Below are positions 51,001-62,699 of a DNA stretch of 64,000 bases, one piece after another. The notes beneath the pieces were generated by a model. The model saw nothing but the letters and a program-made list of their open reading frames with translations, searched no databases and was not told where the DNA came from. The position numbers and the translations under genes are program-made. Numbering within the stretch: the first letter of the stretch is position 1; each line of letters opens with the position of its first letter. This DNA is from Cranoglanis bouderius (Eukaryota > Chordata > Actinopteri > Siluriformes > Cranoglanididae), in assembly GCA_023630585.1 (NCBI GenBank), contig CM042550.1, forward strand, positions 18,779,606-18,843,605. The letters run 5' to 3'.

Positions 51001-54000
51001 TAACCTTCGACGCCATGAACAACTTCGGCCCACACTGCCGGAGTGTAGCAGTCTGGGTTAAGCAGCGCAACGCAGTGCTTAAAGCACTTGCCGGATCGTC
51101 TTGGGGGCAAGACAAAGAAACCTTGCTGCTCACCTATAAAGCCATCGGCAGATCTATAATCAACTATGCAGCGCCAGTTTGGTCCATCCATGCCAAGAAG
51201 TCCAACATGGAAAAGCTTCAAGCTTCACAAAATGCAACCCTCCGGATCGCCGTTGGCTGTCGAACACCTACATCAAGAATGTCAAATACTACCGATAGCT
51301 GACCATAACAAGCTCCTTGCTAGCCAATTTGCAGTGGCCACTCCACCCTTGCCACTCAATAAGCATGGATGAACCCCCTCCTCGCAACATGAAACCGCAC
51401 AATGCCACAATGCTATCCTTCAAGATGTTGATGCTGCACTAGGACCAATACACAACACCAAAGCCCGACAAAAATGGCTACATACTGAAATTGTGCGACG
51501 GTCTACAATCTCACTCGGTAGCAATAAGGTCCTCGGTGCTCCACCTCCCCCCATCAACAAAACAGAAGAATCCCTGTCAAGGGGCATGCACAGTACCCTT
51601 GCGCAGCTAAGGTCGGGTTACTGCCACTTGCTAAATTCATATCGGAATAGGATTGATGTGAACATGCTGGACGAATGCCCCCTCTGTGGAAATGCTCACC
51701 ATACCGCCCAACACCTCTTCGACTGCCCAAGCCACCCGGTCGCTGCCACCCTTCTCGACCTTTGGACCGACCCGGTCCTGGCAGCCCAGGAGCTGGGACT
51801 CGCTACTCAGTGACGACGACGAGACGACGGGATGGGCAACAACAACAACAACAACATTACACTCACCTGATCTGTTTCACTAACCTGCTCTGTTTCACTA
51901 TCCTGATCTATTACACTCACCTGATCTGTTTCACTAACCTGATCTGTTACACTTACCTGATCTATTACACTCACCTGATCTGTTTCACTAACCTGATCTG
52001 TTTCACTATCCTGATCTATTACACTCACATTTATAGAAGAGATTTATTTATTTATAATCACACTATCCAGTGTCACCCAGATGAGGATGGGTTCCCTTTT
52101 GAGTCTGGTTCCTCTCAAGGTTTCTTCCTCATATCGTCTCAGGGAGTTTTTCCTTGCCACCGTCGCCGCTGGCTTGCTCATTGGGGATAAATTCATAAAT
52201 TTAAAATCTATGTCCTGAATTTATATACTTCTGTAAAGCTGCTTTGGGACAATGTCCATTGTTAAAAGCGCTATACAAATAAACTGAACTTTAACTTGAA
52301 CTTGAACTCACATGATCTGTCTCACTAACCTGATCTGTTTCACTATCCTGATCTATTACACTCACCTGATCTTTTTCACCAACCTGATCTGTTACACGTA
52401 CCTGATCTGTTTCACTCACCTGATCTGTTTCACTCACCTGATCTATTACACTCCCCTGATCTATTACACTCACCTGATCTGTTTCACTATCCTGATCTAT
52501 TAATCACCTGATCTGTTTCACTATCCTGATCTATTACACTCACCTGATCTGTTTCATTAACCTGATCTGTTTCACTCACCTGATCTATTACACTCACCTG
52601 ATCTGTTTCACTAACCTGATCTGTTTCACTCACCTGATCTATTACACTCACCTGATCTGTTTCACTATCCTGATCTATTACACTCACCTGATCTGTTTCA
52701 CTAACCTGATCTATTACATTCACCTGATCTGTTTCACTATCCTGATCTATTACACTCACCTGATCTGTTTCACTAACCTGATCTGTTACACATACCTGAT
52801 CTGTTTCACTCACCTGATCTGTTTCACTCACCTGATCTATTACACTCACCTGATCTGTTATTTACCAAATCCACTTGTTTTTGCAGTTTATCAGTGAAGT
52901 TGTTTTTAGATTATAAACCAGCACCACACAGAAATTTTGCATTTTAAAGCAAGATTTCTTCTTTTTATTTGTTTGTTTTTGTTTTATACATTTTTATTGG
53001 CCTTTTTATACAATCATCTAACACACTTAACACTTGTAACCCTAAGTGTGCTGTAATAAAGTAAACACCACACGTCTCTGTGAAATAAGAGCGATTCAAA
53101 GAGCAGCTCCACTGAGTCTGATTTCTGATTTAAACTCAGTCCTCATTACACAGCAGAAGGTTGTAAGATGAGCTGTTAGCCTTTTTTTTATTGCCAGGTG
53201 AATACAGAAATCCTCGAACAGCTGATTGAGTTGCGTGCGAAGGCGGCTAAACTGCTGGGCTTTAGCAGTCATGCTAACTATGTGCTGGAGATGAATATGG
53301 CCAGGAACTCCGACACGGTGTCTCACTTCCTCGGTGAGTGATTAAACCTTTCAGTGACTAGGATTCAGACAGGTTTAGAGATGATGAAGAACATCATAAT
53401 TAGCTGTTTGATGAATTATCAGGTTGCCGCTGAAAAGATGAAACCATCACGACATTTAATCGGAGTCAGAATTTCACAGATGTTCTTTTATTATCACATG
53501 CAACAAACAAAGAGAAACAAATGAGACTACACACTGAATAAGCGATGTCTTCACGTCTTCCAGATGAGTTGTATGAGAAGTTGAAGCCGGTGGGTCAGAA
53601 GGAGCGTCAGTACCTCCTCTCACTCAAACAGGCCGAGTGCCAGAGGCGGGGCCTGGACTTTGACGGACAGCTGCACGCGTGGGATCTGCCGTATTACATG
53701 AACCAGGTGGAGCAGGTGAAGTTTGCTGTGGATAAGGACAAGCTGATCGAGTATTTCCCACTGGAGGTGGTGACTGAGGGTCTGCTGGGGATCTACCAGG
53801 ACCTCCTGGGGCTCCGCTTCCACCAAATCCAAAACCCTCATGTGTGGCACGAGAGCGTGAAGCTCTACACCGTACTCGACTCCACCACGGGTGAGGAGAT
53901 TGGACGCTTTTATCTGGACCTACATCCCAGGTACAAGCCATAAAGCCTTGAAGTGTGAGATACTGAGCAACACCCGGCATGTGCTGAGGGAATTTTTTTA

Positions 54001-56016
54001 TTTCAGATTTCTTTTCACAATATTTCATTTAGAACAATACAATTCATAGACCTTCAGTTGGGTTGTTTTTCATTTTCTTCTTCTTCTTTCTCCGTGTGCT
54101 TTTTCCCACCTCCTTATATGAGATTTGTAAATATTAGTCCTGTAAATAAGCCTGTGTTTTTTGTTTTTTGCTCCTTAATTTATTCTTTTTTTTTTTAAAC
54201 GTGTTTTTCCTGGATACGTGTCTGTCTGGTCAGTAATATTTCCTGAGGGTCTGTAGTGATTATTCCCCGTTCACACAGGAGAAGGGATCTTCTGTGAAAG
54301 TGTACGCATATTCATCTCACCAAGAGTACCATGTACATTATGTGCTCCTCATATCTTTATTACAGGTTGCTATGACCTTTATTAGTTATTAATTACGCTT
54401 GATCATTAGTAGGTCACATGACCATAACACATCTGTAGTCTTTATCTGTGTTTGGAAAATGAAAAACTTAGCTAAAACCCTCGAAGCATCGCTTCTCTGA
54501 CGTCCTTTTAAACGTCATTTATTTTATTATTCTGTGTTTTAAAGTTTTGGTTTGAGAGAGAAATAAAAGAGCGAGCGCTTTATCCCCCCAAAAAGCTAAA
54601 CGTCTTTTCCCACAGGATATAACACAATCCTTACCATCATGTCCATTCAGACGGGATAAATTTTACCTGGAGTTACTTCTACTGCTCAGTTTATAGAAGC
54701 TAAAATACAGAGTAATCTTTCCAGAAGTGTGCACACTCAGTCCGTAAATAACTACTTACCTGATGGATTCAGACTAAAATCCCAGAGATACTCCGGGAAT
54801 CAGTCAGAATATTATTGTGGGATGTTAATTAATTAATTTAATAGTATTTAATGTATTGGATAATCACTTCACATCACTAGGCAGCATTTCAATTCAATTC
54901 AATTCAGTTTATTTGTATAGCGCTTTTAACAATGGACATTGTCCCAAAGCAGCTTTATAGAAATATATAAATTCAGGATATAGATTTTAAATGAATGAAT
55001 TTATCCCTAATGACCAGCCAGAGGTGATGGTAGTGAGGAAAAACTCCCTGAGACGATATGAGGAAGAAACCTTGAGAGGAACCAGACTCAAAAGTGAACC
55101 CATCCTCATCTGGGTGACACCGGATAGTGCGATTATAAATAAATAAATCCCTTTGGGACAGCATCCAAACATCCCAGTTCACCACAACACACTATGCCTG
55201 TGAGACCTCTAGATCTGCTCCTTTACTTAAGAAAAAAAAACGCCGGAAAACTTAAAGCTACAGCTTTACCTCTGACTGTTACAAAGCGCTGACACTGGAG
55301 ACTCCTTCCATAAATGTTATATAAACACGTTTCTCTTACCAAGAAACGTCACCATATCAAGAATTTTTTGTTCTGTTTATGTGGAGCGTCCGCTGTACAC
55401 GTCCCCGTGAATCAGCTGTTACTATAGAAACAATAACGTATTAGAACGAGCGCATTAATATAAACCTGTGATTTACTGGTAAATTTGGTAAAATGATGAC
55501 TAATTTGATTTTGATCCTTTGTTCCTCAGAGAAGGGAAGTACGGCCACGCGGCGTGTTTCGGCCTGCAGCCCGGGTGTCTCGGTCCTGACGGGAAGCGTA
55601 TGATCCCGGTGGCAGCCATGGTGGCCAACTTCACCAAACCCTCACGTAACTGGCCGTCTCTACTGCAGCACCATGAAGTGGAGACCTTCTTCCACGAGTT
55701 TGGTCACGTGATGCATGAGCTGTGCTCCAGGGTGAGTCCCATTATGATGCTAAATCATCTCTCAGTGTTTATGGAGACCTCAGCATGTTCTGCCGTTCTG
55801 ATGATGTGTCTGTTCAGACTCGCTATGCAGAGTTCAGCGGCACGCTGGTGGAGACGGACTTCGTGGAGGTTCCCTCTCAGATGCTGGAGAACTGGGTGTG
55901 GGAGAAGGAGTCGCTCAGGAGGATGTCTCGCCACTACATCGACGGCACCTCCATCCCCGATAGCCTGCTGGATAAACTTATCGCCTCCAGAGTGGCTAAC
56001 ACTGGTCTCTGATCAG

Positions 56017-56066
<50 letters not shown>

Positions 56067-56133
56067 TATATACAAATATATTTCAAATATATTAATCATG
56101 TGTGAGGTTTCCTCCACACTTAAAATCAATCCA

Positions 56134-56212
<79 letters not shown>

Positions 56213-59200
56213 TGCAGGTCTGATGAACCTCAGACAGATCGTGCTCAGTAAAGTGGACCAGGCGCTCCACACCAAGTCTTCTGCTGACACCAGCGCTGAG
56301 TTCTCCAAGCACTGTAGGGAGATTTTGGGAATCCCGGCTACACCAGGTAATAAACTAACAACCACCCGAGTGCTGAGGCTTCAGTACGGCTCTGTGAACA
56401 TATCCATACTCCCATATAACATGAGCATGTCCACAGGGGGTCTGTGTCACACAAACCAAACTGGAACAATTTGCACAATCAAGTAGTAACAATTAAAGGA
56501 TAAAAATTCATGTAATAGAATTCACAAGCATAGAGTAACAGATGAAGTGAACATACATTATAAGTGCAAAAATTAACAACATTAAATAATTAAATATTTT
56601 ATTATTATAATTTTTTTAAAATCTAAATACAAATGAAACTTTGAAAATATTGCTTTGAGTTTTATAAACTGATCATCAAAAAAGATCCGATTCGTATCGT
56701 ATCTCCATTAATTATAAAAGTGTTTATTGTTAAAATTCTTGAGTAGGTGTCACCTGTAAGAAACTGTCTGCACGTGTCATTTTGCTGTTTTTGTTTCCGC
56801 AGGGACGAACATGACTGCGAGTTTCAGTCACCTGGCCGGAGGTTACGATGGTCAGTATTACAGCTACCTGTGGAGTGAAGTTTATTCCATGGACATCTTC
56901 TTCAGCCGCTTCAGAAAGGAGGGAATCATCAACCCCAAGGTGACTGAAAACCATACGGCCGTGCGGTGTTCACACCACACTGCACCCAGGTTATTATCGT
57001 CAACGAAAACTATCAGTGAAAAAACATTTTTGTTAACTGAAATAAAAATAAAAATGCGAGCTTCCAAATGAACGAAAACTAAACTGCGACTATAACGTCC
57101 ACCTGCAATACGAATGAAAACTAAATAGAATTTCAGAGAATAAAACTTTCGTTTTCGTATTTTAAATATTGGGTGGTCTAACAGAGCATTACTGGTCGGA
57201 GAGGGACAATAAAAAAAAAAATCTAAAACATGTCCTCAGGAGGAGGAGGCAGGATAATAAGGTGTAATCTAGCTAACGACACTCCACATATATTGTAGCT
57301 AGAGAGCTAATTCATTGCAATTTAGCCATGACTATCAATATAACAAGTTAGCGTTGTGTTAGCTACATTTTATTTTAATACTTCCCATTATTATCAGCAA
57401 TAAGGTTGTTCACACTGGACGTTGCGTTCACACTGTGCACTACAGCGGCATGTTAAAATCTCAAACTAAACGATGTGTGTAAGTTTTAATCAGTTACAGT
57501 GTGCATTCATGTGGACTGTTATTATTGTTTTAATGAAACAATCATTTGATCATAAATGCTTATGGATGATGGATACGTAGATAGATTAGATAGTTAGATG
57601 ATGGGTAGATAGATAGAAAGGTAGATAAGCAGAGGGAAATTATGTAATGACACTACAGATATAACAAAGCTGCTTTTTTCACTTTATTTATTTATTTATT
57701 TATTTATAATTTAATTTAAAAAAAATAAATATCAGGAAGCATACCCATTCACACTTCAGTTCAACCCCCCCAGTGTTCAAACCAAATCTACACCCATAGG
57801 AGCGCTAATGGCGAAATTAATTGGTAGGAAAAACCAGAGCTTAATTTGGGATTTTTTTTTTAGTATGATTACCGTGATATTAACAAAAAAAAAAAGATAC
57901 TTAAAAAACAGATTTGTGATAACTTTGCAAATTTATTAAAAAGAAAAAAATTAAATATCACACTGACATAAATATTCAGACCCTTTGCCGTGACACTTGA
58001 AATTTAGCTCAGGTGCATCCGTTTTCTCTGGATCATCTTGAGATGTTTCTACACTTTGATTAGAGTCTTTGAGACTTTCAGAAGAGTCCACCTGTGGCAA
58101 ATTAATTTGATCGGACATGATTTGGAAAGAGGCACACACCTGTCTATGTAAGGTCTAACAGCTGAAAATGCATATCAGAGCAAAAACCAAGCCATGAAGT
58201 CAAAGGAACTGCCTGCAGAGCTCAGAGACAGGATTGTGTCGTGGCACAGATCTGAGGAAGGCTACAAAAACAGCCTTTTTTTGTGCTGCATTGAAGGTTC
58301 CCAAGAGCACAGTGGCCTCTATAATTCTTAAATGGAAGAACTTTGGAACAACCAGGACTCGTCCTAGAGCTGGCCGCCCGGTCAAACTGAGCAATCGGGG
58401 GAGAAGGCTCTTGGTAATAGAGGTGACCAAGAACCTGATGGTCACTCTGGTTGGGCTCCAAAGATCATGTGTGGAGATGGGAGAAACTTGCAGAAGGTCA
58501 ACTATCACTGCAACACTCCACCGATCTGGGCTTTATGGCAGAGTGACTCTCCGCTTGGAATTTGCAAAGAAGCACCTAAAGCACTGTGAGAAACAAGATT
58601 CTCTGGTTTGATGAAATGAAGATTGAACAGTTTGGCTTCAATTCCAAGCATCATGTCTGAAGGAAACCAAGCACAGCTCATCACCTGCGCAATACCATCC
58701 CATGGGCCATGGGTGAATCATGGTGGTGGTAGCGTCATGCTGTGGGGGTGTGTTTTTCAGTGGCAGGACTTTCAACAGGACCAATGACCCTAAGCACACA
58801 GCCACGACAAAGCAAGAGTGGCTTAGGGACAACACTGTGAATGTCCTTGAGTGGCCCAGCCGGAGCCCAGACTTGAACCCAATCGAACATCTCTGGAGAG
58901 ACCTGAAAATGGCTGTGCACCGACGGTTCCCATCCAAGCTGACAGAGCTTAAGAGGGTCTACAGAGAAGAATGGCAGAAAATCCCCAAATCCAAATGTGC
59001 AAAGCTTGTCGCATCATACCCAAAAAGAGTCGAGGCTGTAATCACTGCCAAAGGTGCTTCAAGTAAGTACTGAGTTAGGGGTCTATATTTGTGTGATATT
59101 TCATTTTTTAATAAATTTGCAAAGTTATCACAAATCTGTTTTTGCTTTGTCTTTATGGGGTATGGAGTGTAGATTGATGTAAGGGGAAAAAACAATTTAA

Positions 59201-59349
59201 AGCATTTTAGCATAAGGCTGCAACATAACAAAATGTGAAAAAAATGAAGGGGTCTGAATACTTTCTGAACGCACTGTAGATTTAGATTAGATGCAATCAG
59301 TGGGAAAGGCATGTTAATAACAGAGTCTGTAGGTCCTTAAGCCGTCCTC

Positions 59350-59381
<32 letters not shown>

Positions 59382-59540
59382 AGTGTGCAGGTAGGTAAGG
59401 AGTACAGGAGAGTGCTTCTGGAGGCCGGTGGCTCGGTGGACGGGATGGAGATGCTGAAAATGTTTCTGGGCCGTGAGCCGTGTCAGGATGCGTTCTTTCA
59501 GTGTAAAGGACTCGCAAATCAGTGCAATATTTACACTTGA
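44108..59540 (+). CDS. nln: Neurolysin, M3-family zinc oligopeptidase (NLN)
   Basis: Neurolysin cleaves short peptides such as neurotensin and is found in mitochondria and cytosol. Thirteen exons: 44108-44148, 47716-47972, 48105-48253, 49117-49221, 49362-49464, 50270-50430, 53198-53333, 53564-53930, 55530-55731, 55818-56004, 56218-56346, 56803-56939, 59391-59540. They total 2124 nt, 707 aa (human 704). The zinc motif HEFGH is at 495-499, with the third ligand Glu524 in FVEVPSQ, the correct 29-residue spacing. LRWDLSPEQI, STEADKRLSEFDVEMSMR and HLAGGYDGQYYSYLWSEV are also clear. Exon 1 encodes an Arg-containing leader (MIFLRVAVSRTGTG) consistent with a mitochondrial presequence. It is the least certain exon; a later in-frame ATG at RMTLLN in exon 2 could start a cytosolic form. 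The exon 10 donor (ACTG|GTCTCT) is weak. Confidence 0.94.
44697..47211 (-). mobile_element. Tc1-like transposon copy B, split by another Tc1, in NLN intron 1
   Basis: Termini CAGTGGTGCTTGAAAGTTTG (left) and its inverse ending CACCACTG (right) are each flanked by TA, the expected Tc1/mariner target. Transposase pieces on the minus strand include a helix-turn-helix (47014-46805), a middle part (46661-46440) and a degraded C-terminal part (near 45250-44940). About 110-140 bp of the middle, present in copy A, is missing where the inner element sits. Confidence 0.92.
45305..46432 (-). mobile_element. Second Tc1-like transposon nested inside copy B
   Basis: Long inverted termini (about 125 bp) contain GTGCAAAGGTTTTAGGCAGC on one side and its inverse on the other. 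The 195-codon frame 46037-45450 is a near-intact catalytic half with the DDE triad visible in WTDESKF, HDNDPKHT and NIIESVWD. The N-terminal DNA-binding half lies in another frame (46311-46024), so at least one frameshift separates them. Confidence 0.92.
48322..48450 (+). repeat. Dispersed teleost repeat fragment
   Basis: AGACATTGTCACAGAGCAGC and GAGGAAGAAACCTTGAGTCG match the family copies at 54891-55170. Both ends are truncated. In NLN intron 3. Confidence 0.65.
50575..50764 (+). repeat. tRNA-derived SINE copy 2
   Basis: Polymerase III A box in GGTAGCTCAGTGGTTAAG and B box in GTGAGTTCAAATCCC, then the family body (GAGCAAGGCCCTTAACCCTC) and tail (AAATGCTGTAAATGTAA). No tRNA cloverleaf 3' half follows, so it is not a tRNA gene. 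Confidence 0.9.
50796..51857 (+). mobile_element. 5'-truncated LINE (I/jockey-like), 3' end only
   Basis: Segments include FLTRLFN, then in other frames LGVTFDAMNNFGPHC, LLLTYKAIGRSIINYAAPVW, and a Cys/His motif in CPLCGNAHHTAQHLFDCP, the typical end of such LINE proteins. Several frameshifts are present. It ends in a (CAA)n tail at about 51857. Clade assignment is tentative. Confidence 0.8.
52026..52304 (-). repeat. Dispersed teleost repeat, near-complete copy
   Basis: Contains CTCTCAAGGTTTCTTCCTCA, CTGCTTTGGGACAATGTCCA and AAAAGCGCTATACAAATAAA. It is inverted relative to the copy at 54891 and inserted in the 18-bp minisatellite. Confidence 0.82.
54891..55170 (+). repeat. Dispersed teleost repeat, near-complete copy
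   Basis: Begins (AATTC)n then TTTGTATAGCGCTTTTAACA, and ends near CGATTATAAATAAATAAATC. In NLN intron 8. Confidence 0.82.
55245..55470 (-). mobile_element. Inverted partial copy of the TTACACCACAG foldback/MITE family
   Basis: AAAGCTACAGCTTTACCTCTG, GACACTGGAGACTCCTTCCA and AACGAGCGCATTAATATAAAC match the copies at 14225 and 20973. Confidence 0.72.
56019..56208 (+). repeat. Paired (CA)23 and (GT)18 at opposite ends of NLN intron 10
   Basis: (CA)n 56019-56064 begins 15 nt after the donor. (TA)n at about 56137-56172 runs into (GT)n 56173-56208, which ends 9 nt before the acceptor. The CA and GT tracts are complementary in the same transcript. Confidence 0.95.
56990..57200. repeat. Probable dispersed repeat in NLN intron 12
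   Basis: GGTTATTATCGTCAACGAAAAC and related AACGAAAACTAAA motifs resemble a common vertebrate hAT-derived repeat. Ends are not resolved. Confidence 0.4.
57900..59276 (+). mobile_element. Tc1-like transposon of a different family, defective, in NLN intron 12
   Basis: The right end GTTCAGAAAGTATTCAGACC-type terminus (seen inverted, ending CACTG then TA at 59277). Inner inverted repeats (GATTTGTGATAACTTTGC) are at both sides. Transposase parts: 58195-58260 (KELPAELRDRIVSWHRSEEG), 58234-58611, and 58720-59073 (NDPKHTATTK, DLNPIEHLWRDLK). Frames differ and the first Asp region is damaged. Confidence 0.9.
59355..59380 (+). repeat. (GT)n before the acceptor of NLN exon 13
   Basis: Ends with GAGTGTGCAG immediately before the last exon at 59391. 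No pyrimidine tract is present. Confidence 0.92.
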
Positions 59541-59861
59541 TATTTATTACAATATCACAAATTTATCACAATATTATTATTATTATTATTATTGTAATAT
59601 TTTCAGAACTGAGTTTCTGTGAAGGAAACGAATCATTAAATCATTTTGGTTTTCACATCACATTGTGCTGCTTTATTATTGGACTGGAATTAATTTAGGA
59701 TCTTGATTCAGGTGACGTGTGTTCAGTCAAAACATCATGAGAAGAAAACATCAGAGTTTTATCTGTTGTTGAGGATTTAGTAAAGAGTTATGTTTGGAGT
59801 GTTTGAAATCAAGAAATATACAGATTAAATCTTCCATATATGTCGTATTGATTGTGTTATT

Positions 59862-59867
59862 AATAAA
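59862..59867 (+). terminator. Candidate polyadenylation signal of NLN
   Basis: AATAAA about 320 nt after the NLN stop codon and just before a degenerate Tc1-like element at about 59927. Inferred from position only. Confidence 0.45.
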
Positions 59868-59926
59868 AGACAATGAGGACTGGAATAATCATGTGTCAGA
59901 AAATGACTGCGTGTAACGAAATGGTC

Positions 59927-60692
59927 AAGTCCAGAATTATTGGCACCCTTTATCAAAATAAGCCAATTTGATTGTATAAAATAAACTTTACACACAATAA
60001 ATTTTATTTTTTTGAATTTTAAATTTCAATCAGAGAAACTATTTAAATTTCTTCTAATTTTTTCCTCATTAAAATATTTTAAATAATATATACTAATGTA
60101 TTTGTTTGTTTGTATTGGCTCTCAATATTCATAAATAACCGAACACTTGTAATATCTCTTCGGCACGAGAATAAAATAAGAGCTTCAGCACAGATGGCTT
60201 TTGCACGATTCATGTAAAGGATAAAAAATGTTGAGGTCGTCAGAAAGTGATTAGATGCCAGGTTTATAACAAGCTGCAGTAAAAAGGCTTTTTCTGAGAC
60301 AGCAAAAACCTCCTGAACTTCATGAAGTTGCACTGGAGCTAGAGATGGACACAATTATATGGTTAGATGAGACAAAAATCTTTTATCCGTGAAAAATATC
60401 GGTTTGGTGAAAAAGCGGACTGAATATAATTAAAGCTGTAAAAGTGTAAAACTCTGCAGGTGGATCGGTGACGCTTTTACAGATTAATGGCATCTTGTAT
60501 TCTGCTAAGCACCTGCATGTTTCAGCTGAAAACCTGGTTGCCTCTGCCAGGAGGTTACGACTCTGTTGTAGATGGAGCTTTCAGCAAGATAATGATGCCG
60601 AGCATTTATCCAGAATCAGTGTTTTCACCTCAGCGTCTGTCTCAGTCTGCAGATTTGAACCTTGTTGAAACCCTGTGAAGTGAAGAGGACGT

Positions 60693-60750
<58 letters not shown>

Positions 60751-61073
60751 CACCCCTGAGAATATAGTGAAATTTTTTGAATGTTGTGTGTAGATGATGG
60801 TCTGAGATCCTCTACACTTGTCTCCAAGCTTGTTAGACATCACAGGAAGAGACTCAGTGATTCTGTTGTTCTGTCCAGGAGACACGGAGCTTCACTTAAT
60901 AGAGATGTTGATCGTAGGAAAAACTGAATTATTTGTGTTGCACAAAAATATGTTAAAATAAAATAATACACTGCAGCTACAATATGTTTAATCTCAAAAT
61001 ATGATTTGTTGGAAATCTTATGATTATAATTATTTTCCCCCATATAGGGTGCCAATAATTTTGGAGTTGCCTG
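59927..61073 (+). mobile_element. Highly degraded Tc1-like element downstream of NLN
   Basis: Inverted ends: GTCCAGAATTATTGGCACCC (left) and AGGGTGCCAATAATTTTGGA (right). A remnant of the catalytic region (QQDNDAEHLS) is at about 60575. It contains a (CA)n at 60693-60747. Confidence 0.75.
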
Positions 61074-62480
61074 TAATCATTTGTTAATGAATTATAAGAA
61101 TTTATAGGAAGTGTTTGTGAGGTAAATGGAATATAATCCCTGCAGTAATGTGTTTTTCAGTCAGTAGATGGAGATCTGACACTAACTTTGTAATTCAACA
61201 GTTTTTCCGCATTGCGTTTCTCAGGTAACATGACTTCAATAAATCTTTAAGATTTCTATATTTACATTAGTGCCACTTATTTATTTTTATATAAACACTA
61301 AGTAAATTAGTTCTTTAGTCCGTTTATTAAGTCATTTAGAGACCATTTCTGTGCTTTATTGGGGGAAAATGAATCACTTCAGCTGTATTAAAGCGGCTCA
61401 ACCTGACATGGTGGCGGTATGTAAGCCCCGCCTCCTCTCACTGCCCATTGGAGCATTTTGGAGCATTGTGATTGGTTCAGACGTCACGCCTATAAGACAC
61501 CGCTGTGTGTTTGTATTAAAATTAGGACCAATCAGGGGTTTAACTTTGCTGGGCTGAATCCTAAACACCTCCTAGCTCCCTACATAGGCGCCCTACACAG
61601 GGTATAGTATAATGAGCTCTACACTCAGTCTAGTGCACTTGGTGTGAGATTGGAATACAGCCCTTTTTCTGTACGATTTCTTTTTTTTTACCTTTGGGGT
61701 GTTTTCCTGATGTTCGGGGTTGCCAGGTCCGTGGTTTTCATGTAGCTCGGGGTTAACTGATCATTTAAAGCGCTACATTAAATATGACTATATATAAAAT
61801 ATTCACATTAAAAAATAGCTTATAAAAAGAAAAATTGTAACTAAAACGTCTCCAGCGAAGTGGGTTCTTGTACTTGTATATATTTACACATATTAAATAT
61901 ACTTGCTTCATGCCTCTGGGGTTGGGGATTCGAAACCCACCTCCTCCCTGTGTGCGTGGAGTTTGCATGTTCTCCCTGTGCTTTGGGGGTTTCCTCCGGG
62001 TACTCCGGTTTCCTCCCCCAGTCCAAAGACATGCGCTGTAGCTGACATTTCAGACACAATATGGCCAAATATTTTGTTTATTTTTGCTCCGTTGATGAAC
62101 ATCTTTCACTAAGAATCCACAGCTGGATAGACCTTTTCGTGTTGCCATGGTAACGCATGGATTGACTGACAGCCCCGTAGTAAATGTAGTAACGGTTTCA
62201 GTGTAACGAACTGTCGCTAGGATTGTTATTTCATGTAGCAAACACGTGAGCGGAGTGATACACACAGTGACACGTCGCAGTGCTGTTACACTGAATATCA
62301 GTGCGCTCTAATCAGACACCCCTCGTCCTGTCTGATTAGTGGATCGGAACTGACTGCTGTATAAGTCATTACATATATTACATCAGTGGAAAAGCAAAAG
62401 CTAGCTTTGTATGGGAAATGTATGATGCTCGTTTTAATGGTTAAAATACATGTTAGTAACGGCATAGTAATGATTTTGAG
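61074..62480. other. Intergenic sequence downstream of NLN
   Basis: Contains a dispersed repeat fragment at 61915-62040 (GTGGAGTTTGCATGTTCTCC and CCTCCGGGTACTCCGGTTTC, which I recognise as common in fish genomes). The rest is unique AT-rich sequence without a convincing exon. Confidence 0.5.
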
Positions 62481-62699
62481 TTAGCGTGTTTTTTTTTTTT
62501 GGCAGATCTGGCAACCCTGCTGATGTCCGGGTGTGTGTGTTAGTGTTAGCGTGTGTGTACTGGAGCTGCGCACTGCTGCTCCATCAGTGTCGATTCAGCC
62601 GCTGTTCAGTTCTGCTGCTCTCTCTTCCCTCTATAGTATATATATTATATATATTTTATAGACTAATTAGTGTTTAAGATTTGATCAGTGATAATCTGA

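Larger units (their letters stand above)
50524..52860 (+). repeat. 18-bp minisatellite in NLN intron 6, interrupted by three insertions
   Basis: Units CACCTGATCTGTTTCACT and CACCTGATCTATTACACT. Repeat blocks are at about 50524-50574, 50765-50795, 51858-52025 and 52305-52860. They are separated by a SINE, a LINE fragment and a dispersed repeat. Confidence 0.92.

Noticed and set aside
50524..52860. Regularly spaced short repeats resembling a CRISPR array
   Set aside because: Units are contiguous 18-mers without unique spacers, in a vertebrate intron; it is a minisatellite with insertions.
58234..59073. Host gene encoding a transposase-like protein
   Set aside because: Frames are broken and terminal inverted repeats flank the region, so this is a dead Tc1-like element, not a domesticated gene.
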